Part shown: positions 42,074 to 50,694 of the stretch, piece by piece | How the letters are laid out: each line of letters starts with the position of its first letter | How positions within the stretch are numbered: position 1 is the stretch's first letter | Assembly (NCBI GenBank): GCA_016873115.1 | Contig: VGYB01000002.1 | Location: forward strand, 1-64,000 | Origin: Planctomycetota bacterium | GTDB lineage: Bacteria; Planctomycetota; Phycisphaerae; Phycisphaerales; SM1A02 | DNA length: 64,000 nt | Reading direction: 5' to 3' | Program-made: the position numbers and the translations under genes | The notes under the pieces: model-generated | Told to the model about the DNA's origin: nothing | The model's input: the letters and a program-made list of their open reading frames with translations, nothing else | Databases searched by the model: none

Positions 42074-42928
42074 GTGGCAGAGCAGTCGACATCCGCATCG
42101 CGTGAACGCACCTGGGAGGAAGAGGGTCTTGGCGACAAGCGCGCCGTGCCCGAGGGCCTCTGGACCCAGTGCGATGGCTGCGGCGAGACGCTCTTCCGCA
42201 AGGCACTCGAGGCGAACCTGATGGTCTGCCCCAAGTGCGATCTGCACATGCGCATCTCCGGCAGCCAGCGCGTCGCGCAACTGCTCGACGAAGGCAGTTT
42301 CGAGCCCATGGATGCCGACCTCACGGCAAACGACCCGCTGGGGTTCGTTGACATGAAGCCCTACCCGGACCGCATCAAGGCGGCGCAGCACTCAAGCGGC
42401 CAGCCGGAGGGCCTGATCTCGGGAACCGGCTTCGTGAAGGGCCGCAAGGTCGTGGTCTGCGTCATGGACTTCTCGTTCCTCGCGGGCAGCATGGGCAGTG
42501 TGGTCGGCGAGAAGATCACCCGAGCCACGCTTCACGCGCTCGAGCACGGTCTGCCGCTGATCATCGTGTCATGTTCTGGTGGCGCGCGCATGCAGGAGTC
42601 CGGCCTCTCGCTCATGCAGATGGCCAAGACGAGCGCCGCACTCGCCCGCCTCGACGAGGCCGGTGGGCTCTTCATCAGCGTGTTGACCGATCCGACCACC
42701 GGGGGCGTGACCGCGAGCTTTGCCATGCTCGGCGATGTCATCATCGCCGAGCCCAAGGCGCTCATCGGCTTTGCAGGCCCGCGCGTGATCAAGCAGACGA
42801 TCCGTCAGGACCTGCCCGACGGCTTCCAGACCTCGGAATTCCTCCTGAACGCCGGCTTCATCGACCGGATCGTGCATCGCAGCACGCTCCGCAGCGAGAT
42901 CGCCCGCCTCATCGACTTTGCCGGCTGA
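42074..42928 (+). CDS. accD: acetyl-CoA carboxylase carboxyltransferase subunit beta
   Basis: A 284-residue AccD. The N-terminal zinc ribbon uses Cys33, Cys36, Cys52 and Cys55; the crotonase-like body shows GSMGSVVGEKITRA, SCSGGARMQESGLSLMQMAK, DPTTGGVTASFAMLGD and IGFAGPRVIKQTI. With AccA it transfers carboxyl from biotin to acetyl-CoA to make malonyl-CoA. Starts at GTG with GGAGG. Its stop overlaps a 13-codon reading frame that leads into lnt. Confidence 0.95.
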   Translation: MAEQSTSASRERTWEEEGLGDKRAVPEGLWTQCDGCGETLFRKALEANLMVCPKCDLHMRISGSQRVAQLLDEGSFEPMDADLTANDPLGFVDMKPYPDRIKAAQHSSGQPEGLISGTGFVKGRKVVVCVMDFSFLAGSMGSVVGEKITRATLHALEHGLPLIIVSCSGGARMQESGLSLMQMAKTSAALARLDEAGGLFISVLTDPTTGGVTASFAMLGDVIIAEPKALIGFAGPRVIKQTIRQDLPDGFQTSEFLLNAGFIDRIVHRSTLRSEIARLIDFAG

Positions 42929-42969
42929 TGCGCACGCTGCGCACGCCAAGGCTGGAACTCCGCGCATGA
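42928..42969 (+). other. 13-codon coupling ORF or GNAT remnant
   Basis: Between accD and lnt lies ATG-start ORF MRTLRTPRLELRA. It overlaps the accD stop (TGATG) and ends in the TGA that overlaps the lnt ATG (ATGA). RTPRLELR is just how many RimJ/RimL-type GNAT acetyltransferases begin, but the rest is absent. It may be a deletion remnant or merely a coupling leader. Confidence 0.4.
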
Positions 42970-45701
42970 GCACCCCACGTCCGATGGTTGCCGTGGCATG
43001 CTGGTCGCTCGCAGCCGGGCTCCTCTTCGCCTTGCCCTTCTCCCAGATGGGATGGTGGTGGTCCATCCCCGCGCTGGCCTGCCACGCTCATGCAGCCACC
43101 GGATCCATGCGGTGGTGGAAGAGACTGGTGGCCGGCTGGATCGGCTGGCTGCCATGCTGGATCATCCTCGAGGGCTGGCTGCACCAAGTCACCACCGTCG
43201 GCTGCGTCGTGCTCATCGCGTACATGGCCATGTGGTCGGCACTCGTGCCCGTCCTGGCCGCCCGGCTGCGCACCAGCCTTGGCGAACGCCTGACTTGGCT
43301 TGGCTTCCCGCTTGCCCTCGTTGGCATCGAGTGGGCCAGATCACGGCCGATCTGGGATGGCTACGCCTGGTTCCAGTCAGGCCATGCGTGGATCGATGCC
43401 ACGCTCCCGGCACAATCGGCCGACCTTCTCGGCGTAGGCCTCATCAGCCTCATGCTGGCCATCGTTGGGGAGACCATCGTCCGCGGGTGCGCAGGTCGGG
43501 GCGCCAACGGTGCTCCGGTTGCCGGTTTCTGGCGGATGCCGGCCGCGATCTCCATTGCGCTCGTCAGCCTGACGACGGTGTGGGGCGCCTATCGCGTCGC
43601 CACCACGCCTGATGCATCCCGGGTGCGCATCGCGGCCGTCCAGACCGATGTCCTGACGAGCAACAAGATCCGCTGGACTCCTGAGCAGCAGGTCAAGGAC
43701 ATGCAGCAGGCGCTGGACCTCTCGGCGCAGGCCGTCCTGGCACTTCGATCGAAGGCCTCATCGGCCACCGAGCCGCCCACGCTGCTCGTTTGGCCGGAGA
43801 CTTCGGTGCCGGGCTTCGGACTCGATCCAGAGACCGTGGCGACCGTGGCGCGTGCCCAGGCATGGCCCGGCGACCGGTTCGTCGAGCCGGTCCTCGAACT
43901 CAGTCGGGTGGCAGGGCCGATCCTCGTGGGGAGCCCGGCGTTCGATGGGCTTCGCGAGGATGGAACCCGCTGGGGTTGGGATCGTCAATTCAACGCCGCG
44001 TACATGGTCGACGATGGCGCCGTGAAGGACCGCTACGACAAGGCCTACCTCACGCCGTTCGGCGAACGCATGCCCTACATCAGCGCCTGGGACTGGCTTG
44101 AGGATCGGTTGCTCGCGCTGGGGGCCGCCGGCATGAGCTTCGACATGCAGGCCGGTGATCGGCCCCGGAACATGGCATGGCCGGGGACCGATCTCCGCAT
44201 CGCGACGCCCATCTGTTTCGAGGACACGGTCTCCCATGTGGTCCGGCGCATGGTGCGCGATCCGGTTCCGGCAGCGTGCATCGTCAATCTCTCCAACGAT
44301 GGCTGGTTCGGCACGAGCGATGCGGGACGACGGCATCACGAGATGATGGCGCGCTGGCGATGCATCGAGTGCAGGATGCCCATGGTCCGTGTCGCGAACA
44401 CCGGCGAGTCGTCGTGGATCGACTCCTGCGGCCGCGTGATCGATCGGCTGGCACCGCAGTCCGCGGGCATGCTCGTCGCGACGCCAACGCTCGATGGACG
44501 CAGCACGCTCGTCATGACGGTGGGGGATATCCTCCCGGCCATGAGCCTCGTCCTGATGTGCGTGCTTGCCGCTCCTGTGGAGCGTCGCTGGGTTGGACTG
44601 GCGGCGTCCATGATGCTCATCGCCTTGGCTGGTTGCAGCAGCGGCGCCGAGGAGTCGAGCGCCGTCTCCGGCACCTGGAGCACCCGATCGCTCAGCGTCA
44701 CGCCGGATCCGACCATGCCCAGCACGGTGCACGCGGCACAGCCGGCCTTCACCGCCCCGGAGGGCACGAGCATTCGTGATGCGGCGCTCGTGATCCTCAC
44801 CTCCGCGTGTGCCGCTGACTACCCACAGTTCCGTTCCAACGCGGTCGAGGCGCTGACCCTTGATCCAGCCACGCTGAAGAAGCAGGTCGGTGCGCTCCTG
44901 GCCGACCCGAATCCCGCGGTGCGCTTTTCCGCGTGCATGTCGGTGGGCCGAGCGCGCCTGGCCCTGTTCGCGCCGGCCGTCAAGCCACTGCTGCAGGACA
45001 ACAACCTTGCCGTCCGCGCCGGTGCGATCTTCGCGCTGCAGCGGCTCGGCCAGCAACCCGACCAATCCCCACTCGCCGGCATGTCGGGCGCGAAGGACCT
45101 GACGATCCGCGGCATCGCCATCTTCGTTCTTGGGGAACTCGGCAATCCGAGTGCGATCCAGGTCCTTCGAGACGCCTTGCAGCGACCCACCGACGACTCC
45201 AATCCAATGCGCGCGCGCATCGTCGACCTCCAGACGGCCGAGGCGCTCGCCAAGCTCGGCGACCGATCGCAACTTGATCCCGTGCGTGCCGCCTTGCTGG
45301 CGCCCGGTGAGCAGGCGGAACTGTCGTGCTTGGGGGCGCAGATCCTTGGCAATGTGAAGGACCAGTCATCCGAGGCGATGCTCCTTGGCATCGTTGCCGC
45401 GCGCGGTCGAACCGAGCGCCCGGCCGAAGTGCGACTCCTGGCCGGGGAGGCCGCGATCAAGATGGGTTCGGCACGAACCCCCGAGATCCTGGCCATGGCC
45501 CGCATGCTCCTGACCAGCCGCATGCCGATGGTCCGAGCGCAGGCCGCAGCCACCCTGGGGACCGGGGGGCTGCCCTCCGATGCGGCATCGATCGCTCCCT
45601 TGCTGCGCGATCCCAACGCGCTTGTCCAGCTCGCTGCGGCACAGGCGATCCTGCGCTGCACGCCCCAAGATTCGACTTCTGGTGGGCTCGCGACCGATTG
45701 A
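42966..45701 (+). CDS. lnt: apolipoprotein N-acyltransferase fused to a HEAT-repeat lipoprotein-like domain
   Basis: A 911-residue open frame. Residues 1-537 form Lnt: five N-terminal helices, a nitrilase domain with Glu278 (WPETSVPG), Lys359 (YDKAYLTPFGE) and Cys417 (ICFED) as the catalytic triad, and a closing helix. Lnt adds the third acyl chain to lipoproteins. Without a stop, Val538 (a GTG codon) begins a lipoprotein-like signal, WVGLAASMMLIALAGC with Cys557, followed by HEAT-like repeats (about 600-905). Either a true fusion or an internal GTG start gives a second product. Confidence 0.85.
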   Translation: MSTPRPMVAVACWSLAAGLLFALPFSQMGWWWSIPALACHAHAATGSMRWWKRLVAGWIGWLPCWIILEGWLHQVTTVGCVVLIAYMAMWSALVPVLAARLRTSLGERLTWLGFPLALVGIEWARSRPIWDGYAWFQSGHAWIDATLPAQSADLLGVGLISLMLAIVGETIVRGCAGRGANGAPVAGFWRMPAAISIALVSLTTVWGAYRVATTPDASRVRIAAVQTDVLTSNKIRWTPEQQVKDMQQALDLSAQAVLALRSKASSATEPPTLLVWPETSVPGFGLDPETVATVARAQAWPGDRFVEPVLELSRVAGPILVGSPAFDGLREDGTRWGWDRQFNAAYMVDDGAVKDRYDKAYLTPFGERMPYISAWDWLEDRLLALGAAGMSFDMQAGDRPRNMAWPGTDLRIATPICFEDTVSHVVRRMVRDPVPAACIVNLSNDGWFGTSDAGRRHHEMMARWRCIECRMPMVRVANTGESSWIDSCGRVIDRLAPQSAGMLVATPTLDGRSTLVMTVGDILPAMSLVLMCVLAAPVERRWVGLAASMMLIALAGCSSGAEESSAVSGTWSTRSLSVTPDPTMPSTVHAAQPAFTAPEGTSIRDAALVILTSACAADYPQFRSNAVEALTLDPATLKKQVGALLADPNPAVRFSACMSVGRARLALFAPAVKPLLQDNNLAVRAGAIFALQRLGQQPDQSPLAGMSGAKDLTIRGIAIFVLGELGNPSAIQVLRDALQRPTDDSNPMRARIVDLQTAEALAKLGDRSQLDPVRAALLAPGEQAELSCLGAQILGNVKDQSSEAMLLGIVAARGRTERPAEVRLLAGEAAIKMGSARTPEILAMARMLLTSRMPMVRAQAAATLGTGGLPSDAASIAPLLRDPNALVQLAAAQAILRCTPQDSTSGGLATD

Positions 45702-45787
45702 CACGAAGCCGTGCGGTGGCGTACCCTCACCGGGTTCCGCGGCAGCCAAGTTGCCCCGTTCGCCCCACGCACCCCAGAGACGCCCCC

Positions 45788-46681
45788 GTGCACATCCTTT
45801 CCAAAGTGTTCGTCGTCCTCGTCGCGCTGCTCTCGGTGGCTCTGGTGCCGCTGGTCGTGACCCAGAGTGCCAACCAGGCCACCTACAAGGGCGAGGCTGA
45901 GTCAGCCAAGTCGGAGTTGGCTTCGGTGAATGCCTCGCTGCAGACCGCGCAGAGCGCAGCGGCGCGCCTGGAGACCGACCTCCAAGTCCGGATCAAGGAG
46001 CTCGAGGGCGAGCGTTCGGCGATGCAGTCCGAACTCGCAGACAAGGTTGCCCGCGTCCGAACGCTCGAGACCGAAATCGCCAACTCCCAAGTCGCCCAGG
46101 CCAGGTTCCAGGCTGGATTGGACCTCCTTTCATCAAGCGACAAGGAGAAGGTCGAGCTGGTCAAGAAGCTCACCGACCAGCTCACGGATGCCCGGTCCAA
46201 GGAAGTCCAGGCTCGCAGTGAACTGGCGGCAGCCGAGGGCGAGCTCGCCTCGCTGACCAGCAAGTACGAGAATGCCGTCCAGGCCCGCCGCGACCTTGAG
46301 GAAGAGGTCCAGAAGCTGATGGAACTCAAGAGCCAAGCCGATGTCCGCGCCGCCTCGCCAGCCGCCCAAGCCGGTCCGGCTGCCGCCTTGGGTGCCGCCG
46401 GAGAGGCCGAGCGCGTTGTCGCCGACCGCAACCTCGTGGCCCGCATCATCGATGTTCGTCGGACCGAAGAGGCCATTTATGCCGAAATCGACGCTGGGTC
46501 GTCCAGCGGCGTCCGCCAAGGCTGGACCCTGATGATCGGCGACGGCGCGACCTTCGTGGGCAATCTGCGCATCATCCGGGTCGATGTGAACCGGGCCGTG
46601 GGCATCGTCGAGCTCGAGGATGCCTCAGGCCGAGGTGAGGTCCGCGCCGGTCAGCGCGCCGTGGCGCGCAAGGGGGAGTGA
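45788..46681 (+). CDS. membrane-anchored coiled-coil protein
   Basis: A 297-residue protein. The N-terminal helix LSKVFVVLVALLSVALVPLVV anchors it; about 26-180 is a long coiled coil rich in Ala, Glu, Lys and Gln; the C-terminal about 90 residues (VARIIDVRRTEEAIYAEIDAG onward) form a beta-rich domain with a VGIVEL segment that recalls the MreC outer domain. It starts at GTG, with a weak AGAGA upstream. It directly precedes a 48-aa membrane peptide and mreB, so a cell-shape or envelope role is likely. Confidence 0.72.
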   Translation: MHILSKVFVVLVALLSVALVPLVVTQSANQATYKGEAESAKSELASVNASLQTAQSAAARLETDLQVRIKELEGERSAMQSELADKVARVRTLETEIANSQVAQARFQAGLDLLSSSDKEKVELVKKLTDQLTDARSKEVQARSELAAAEGELASLTSKYENAVQARRDLEEEVQKLMELKSQADVRAASPAAQAGPAAALGAAGEAERVVADRNLVARIIDVRRTEEAIYAEIDAGSSSGVRQGWTLMIGDGATFVGNLRIIRVDVNRAVGIVELEDASGRGEVRAGQRAVARKGE

Positions 46682-46685
46682 AGCC

Positions 46686-46832
46686 ATGGCGAACCCCAAG
46701 GCAACCCGACCAGCCGGCTTGAACATCTACACCGTCCTGATGGCGACCGCGGTGCTTGCATTGCTTGCAGGGGTCGTTATCATCGCGATGCGCAATCAGG
46801 AGACCTCAGGCTCGTTCATGCTCGGGCTCTGA
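46686..46832 (+). CDS. 48-residue single-helix membrane peptide
   Basis: A short protein with one transmembrane segment (about 16-36, YTVLMATAVLALLAGVVIIAM) and a polar tail ending SGSFMLGL. It begins 4 bases after the stop of the coiled-coil gene and 73 bases before mreB. No family is recognised. The location suggests it works with the coiled-coil or Mre proteins. The gap to mreB holds a small CCGCCA/TGGCGG hairpin (46833-46848). Confidence 0.65.
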   Translation: MANPKATRPAGLNIYTVLMATAVLALLAGVVIIAMRNQETSGSFMLGL

Positions 46833-46904
46833 CCGCCACGGCTGGCGGTAGCGAAAGCGCAGCACCGGTGCACGACAGCGTGCATCGCATTCAAGGAGGA
46901 AGTC

Positions 46905-47957
46905 ATGCTGCTCGAAAAGTTCCTAGGCCTGTTCAGCGTCGATATGGGGATCGACCTCGGTACCTGCAACACGCTCGTCTGCGTGAAGGGCCAGGGAATC
47001 GTCCTGAATGAACCCTCCGTCGTGGCCGTTCGAAAGGGCACCAACAAGGTGCTCAACGATGGTCGCGCCGTGGGCTTCGCCGCCAAGGAGATGCTGGGCA
47101 AGACGCCGGGAACCATCTCTGCGATCCGACCGCTGAAGGAGGGCGTCATCAGTGACTTCGAGATCACCGAGGCGATGCTCGCGTACTTCATCCGCAAGGT
47201 GAACGGGCCCAATCGCTTCTTCGGTCCACGGGTGGTCATCTCGATCCCCTCAGGCATCACCGCCGTCGAGAAGCGCGCGGTGCTCGACAGCGCCGAGCGT
47301 GCGGGTGCCCGCCGCGTCTACCTCGTCGAGGAACCGATGGCTGCCGGCATCGGTGCAGGCCTGCCCATCGGTGATCCAACCGCGAGCATGATCGTGGACA
47401 TCGGCGGTGGTACGACCGATGTGGCCATCATGAGCCTTGCTGACATTGCGCACTGCGTCAGCGTGCGCGTGGCCGGCGACGACTTCGATGAGGCAATCGT
47501 CGATCACATGCGCAATGTCCACGGCCTGATCATCGGTGAACAATCAGCCGAGCGCGTCAAGATCGAGATCGGTTCCGCCGGAACGCTTGCGCAGGAACTC
47601 GAAATGGAAGTCCGCGGTCGCGACACGGTCACGGGCATGCCGCGCAGGGCGACCATCAACAGCGTCGAGATTCGCCAAGCACTCACGCCGCCAGTCACGG
47701 CGATCATCAAGGCCTGCAAGGACACGCTCGAGCAGGCGGCACCTGAACTCGCGGCCGACCTGGTGAACAACGGCATCGTGCTGGCTGGCGGTGGCGCGCT
47801 CCTGCGCAACATCGATCGCGTGATCAGTCAGTCCACCGGCCTTGAGACCCGTGTCGCCAACGATCCGCTGACCTGCGTGGCGCAGGGGACCAGCATCTAC
47901 CTGGAGAACCTCGAGGCATACAAGGACACGCTCGAGAGCGACGTCGTCGACTTCTGA
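46905..47957 (+). CDS. mreB: rod shape-determining protein MreB
   Basis: A 350-residue actin homologue. VDMGIDLGTCNTLVCVKG is the phosphate-1 loop, IVDIGGGTTDVAIMSL the phosphate-2 loop, and VLAGGGALLRNIDRVI the adenosine motif. MreB filaments guide peptidoglycan synthesis. A strong AAGGAGG lies five bases before the ATG. The gene is followed by mreC and mreD after a structured 92-base gap. Confidence 0.96.
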   Translation: MLLEKFLGLFSVDMGIDLGTCNTLVCVKGQGIVLNEPSVVAVRKGTNKVLNDGRAVGFAAKEMLGKTPGTISAIRPLKEGVISDFEITEAMLAYFIRKVNGPNRFFGPRVVISIPSGITAVEKRAVLDSAERAGARRVYLVEEPMAAGIGAGLPIGDPTASMIVDIGGGTTDVAIMSLADIAHCVSVRVAGDDFDEAIVDHMRNVHGLIIGEQSAERVKIEIGSAGTLAQELEMEVRGRDTVTGMPRRATINSVEIRQALTPPVTAIIKACKDTLEQAAPELAADLVNNGIVLAGGGALLRNIDRVISQSTGLETRVANDPLTCVAQGTSIYLENLEAYKDTLESDVVDF

Positions 47958-47959
47958 TC

Positions 47960-48014
47960 GGTTGGCTCGCGCCAGTGCCGGCCTCGGTACGGCCCGGCAC
48001 TGCCTCACCCAACC
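47960..48014 (+). promoter_or_regulatory. nested stem-loop between mreB and mreC
   Basis: CAGTGCCGG (47973-47981) pairs perfectly with CCGGCACTG (47994-48002), and GGTTGG (47960-47965) with CCAACC (48009-48014) forms an outer stem. No T-run follows. It starts two bases after the mreB stop. It may lower mreC expression relative to mreB or protect the mreB message. Confidence 0.5.
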
Positions 48015-48049
48015 AGTCCATGCCGGCATGATCACGGATGGGAGGCTCG

Positions 48050-48898
48050 ATGAGGATCGCTGATCGCCCCTTCACCATCGCGGTGGTCCTGGCCTTGGTC
48101 GTGTCGGTTCTGCCGACCAGGATCATGGGTGGGGTGCTGGGTGATGTGTCCAGCGTGATGACGGCCCTCCTGAATCCTCCGGCGCATGTGCTCCAAGTCG
48201 TGCGAGAGTGGCTTCGGCCACCCCATCATGCTCGGGGGCCTCTCGATCCGGTGATGCGCGAGCTCCTTCGCGAGCGTGATACCTACCGCAGCCAGTGGCA
48301 CGCCGCCCGTCAGGAAGTCGTCGAACTGGAGCGCAAGCTCGATCAGTTTGGTGCCATTCGCCGTGCCGATCCCTCCGGCGCGTGGCGTCTGGTGGACGCT
48401 GCTGTGGGCATGTCCGTTCCCGCCTCGAGCCAGGGTGTTGTGCAACTCATGACCGGCACGGCGCTCGGCGTGGCAGCCGGTGATGTCGCCATGGTGCGGG
48501 GCGATCTGCTCGCCGGTCGGGTCGGCCCAGCCCCCGGTCGGCTGACCTGCACGCTCGTGCCGATCGGTCATGGCGGGCTTGGACGCATCGACGCCTCGAT
48601 CGTGATCGATGAGGCTGGAAAGGGCCGCCGCCTGCCCGTGCAGTTGGAGGCGATCGGCGGCCAGCGGTTGGCCTGCGATGTGCCCCTGGATGGTGGCGTC
48701 CTGCCGGGCATGCTCGTTCGGCTTCGTGACTCAAGTTGGCCCAAGGGCGCGCAGGGCATGGTGCTCGGCTCGGTGGTCGAGGTGGTCCGCAAGGACCAGC
48801 AGCCCCTGCGCGGGCGGGCCATCGTCTTGCCGGCGATCGATGTGGGGACCTTGGCCGAGGTCACGATCAAGGCGACGGGGCAGGACAACGATGCGTAG
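48050..48898 (+). CDS. mreC: rod shape-determining protein MreC
   Basis: A 282-residue protein with an N-terminal membrane helix (FTIAVVLALVVSVLP), a coiled-coil stretch near LRERDTYRSQWHAARQEVVELERKL and a C-terminal beta domain with DVAMVRGDLLAGRVG and IDAS. This fits MreC, although the sequence is diverged from enterobacterial MreC. GGGAGG lies about four bases before ATG 48050, so it is preferred over ATG 48038. Overlaps mreD by 8 bases. Confidence 0.8.
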   Translation: MRIADRPFTIAVVLALVVSVLPTRIMGGVLGDVSSVMTALLNPPAHVLQVVREWLRPPHHARGPLDPVMRELLRERDTYRSQWHAARQEVVELERKLDQFGAIRRADPSGAWRLVDAAVGMSVPASSQGVVQLMTGTALGVAAGDVAMVRGDLLAGRVGPAPGRLTCTLVPIGHGGLGRIDASIVIDEAGKGRRLPVQLEAIGGQRLACDVPLDGGVLPGMLVRLRDSSWPKGAQGMVLGSVVEVVRKDQQPLRGRAIVLPAIDVGTLAEVTIKATGQDNDA

Positions 48899-49454
48899 CC
48901 CGGTCTTCATCGCCGCGTTGCTCGTGGCCGTGCTCCTGGATAGCGCGTTCCTGCAGGTGCTCACGATCGGTGGCGCCCGGCCCTGGCTCTTCCCTGTGGT
49001 CCTGGCGTTCGTCTGCTTCAACGCCAGCAAGTTGGCGGCATGGTGGGGTGCGCTTGGCATGGGCTTGCTCTATGACCTGGTCTCGCCGACGCCCGTGCCA
49101 GGCGGCGCCACGATCGTGGTGGTTGGCCCCAACACCCTTGGTTGCCTCCTTGCGGCTTCTGCCGCCATTCCGCTTCGGGGTGTGGTGTTCAAGCGCAATC
49201 CCGTGGCGGTTGGCGTGCTGGCTGGCGTGTTGCTGCTCATCCATCAAGTCGGTTGGTTCGCCAGTTGGACGGTCCGTGGGTGGCTGGGCGACCCCGTGCC
49301 CTGGATCGTGGGCAAGGTGGGGGCCGCCATGCTGGGCTCGTTCTGGGCAGCGTGTGCTACGGCACTCCTCGGCATTCCAGTGAGTCTCTTGCTGGATCGA
49401 GTCGAACGATGGTGGGGTTTCCCGCCCGTCGGCAGTGTCGCGCGACGGGTCTAG
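48891..49454 (+). CDS. mreD: rod shape-determining protein MreD
   Basis: A 187-residue membrane protein with about five helices, in the place and size expected for MreD. The identification rests mainly on gene order (mreBCD) and topology. The motif AWWGALGMGLLYDLVSPTPVPGG matches the GLxxDL region found in MreD. No mrdA (PBP2) or rodA gene follows here, unlike in many bacteria. Confidence 0.75.
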   Translation: MRSPVFIAALLVAVLLDSAFLQVLTIGGARPWLFPVVLAFVCFNASKLAAWWGALGMGLLYDLVSPTPVPGGATIVVVGPNTLGCLLAASAAIPLRGVVFKRNPVAVGVLAGVLLLIHQVGWFASWTVRGWLGDPVPWIVGKVGAAMLGSFWAACATALLGIPVSLLLDRVERWWGFPPVGSVARRV

Positions 49455-49460
49455 TCGCCA

Positions 49461-49466
49461 TACAGT
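49461..49466 (+). promoter_or_regulatory. -10-like TACAGT
   Basis: TACAGT ends six bases before the ATG at 49473, just after the mreD stop, with no Shine-Dalgarno. It suggests a separate leaderless start downstream of the mre operon. Confidence 0.5.
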
Positions 49467-49472
49467 GCACCA

Positions 49473-50693
49473 ATGCAATTCGATGGATCCACCTGGCGCG
49501 GCCCGGCGGTGGCGTTGTTCGATGCGCCGGTCCGTGGCATGGGGCCCCTGGACGACCTGCGTTCGAGCGCCGAGCACAGACTTGGCGCGATGACCGGTGT
49601 CGAGCGGATCCGACTGGCGTGGGGCGTGGAGCCGTCGATCGTGGCGGCGCCGGCTGTGCGAGATGTGGTCAAGGAGCAGTCGAAGTCCCATGGTCCCGTG
49701 GATGGTGACCTTCTGGCGATCAACGGCTGCTGCACGCTGTCGCGCGCAGTGCAGCGAGCGGTCGGGGAGCTTTCGTCAGGCGAGGCCATCACCCAGGATG
49801 GTGTGGTGGTTGCGGCCCGCTGCACGGCTTCTGAGTTGCTCGATCACGTCAACGGTGCAGGGGCGCTGGGTTCGCGATCGACTGAACTGGATGGCCGTGC
49901 GCTGGCCAGCACGCCGTGGGCCACGCTCGATCTCTTGCCGAGCAGCCTGGCGAGCGATCTTGAGCTCCTGATTGCACACGGTGCCGCGAGCACGGGCGGT
50001 CGGCGTGCTGACCTCGGCGACCATCCGGTGCAGATTGCGCCAAGCGCAACGGTATGCCCCGGTGTGGTCATCGATGCCACCCAAGGTGCCGTCGTGGTCG
50101 CCGGTGGCGCCACGGTGCGCCCAGGAGCGGTGCTCGTCGGGCCGTGCGCGGTGCTGGAAGGTGCGTGGGTGGCCGAGCGCGCCGTCATCAAGGCCAACTC
50201 CGTGATCGGCCCGCGATGCAAGGTCGGCGGCGAGGTCGGTTCGGTGATCTTCCACGGCAACAGCAACAAGGTGCACGATGGCCATCTCGGTGACTGCCTG
50301 GTTGGCGAGTGGGTCAACATCGGCGCCGGTGCAACGGGCAGCAACCTCCTCAACACCTACGGCGAAGTCACCACGCGGCTCGAGGCCTCGTCCTCGGTCG
50401 AGCGGACGGGGCGCATGTTCTACGGGGGCATCGTGGCCGACCATGCCAAGGTCGGGATCATGGTCGCGATCCCGACTGGTTCGTCGTTCGGGACCGGGGC
50501 CATGATCGCGTGCGATCGTCCGCCAGCCTGCGTGGATCGCTTCGCGTGGCTCACCCCGGAACGCATGGCCCGCTACCGATGGGACCGTTTCGAACAGACC
50601 GTACGAGCCGTGATGGCACGTCGAGGTGCCGAGCCTGGTCCGGCGCTGCTTGGCCGCCTGCGTGAACTGCACGCTGCCGGCGAGGCAGGCTGA
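49473..50693 (+). CDS. putative sugar-nucleotidyltransferase (NTP_transf_4/GlmU-like)
   Basis: A 406-residue protein. The N-terminal half lacks a clear GlmU Rossmann signature but fits NTP_transf_4, with LLAINGCCTLSRAV. The C-terminal half is a left-handed beta helix of hexapeptide repeats, such as GVVIDATQGAVVVAGGATV, ending with NIGAGATGSNLLNTYGEVTTR, close to GlmU's acetyltransferase loop. It likely modifies or activates a sugar for envelope building. Substrate unknown. Next to mreBCD and just before polA. Confidence 0.75.
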   Translation: MQFDGSTWRGPAVALFDAPVRGMGPLDDLRSSAEHRLGAMTGVERIRLAWGVEPSIVAAPAVRDVVKEQSKSHGPVDGDLLAINGCCTLSRAVQRAVGELSSGEAITQDGVVVAARCTASELLDHVNGAGALGSRSTELDGRALASTPWATLDLLPSSLASDLELLIAHGAASTGGRRADLGDHPVQIAPSATVCPGVVIDATQGAVVVAGGATVRPGAVLVGPCAVLEGAWVAERAVIKANSVIGPRCKVGGEVGSVIFHGNSNKVHDGHLGDCLVGEWVNIGAGATGSNLLNTYGEVTTRLEASSSVERTGRMFYGGIVADHAKVGIMVAIPTGSSFGTGAMIACDRPPACVDRFAWLTPERMARYRWDRFEQTVRAVMARRGAEPGPALLGRLRELHAAGEAG

Positions 50694-50694
50694 C

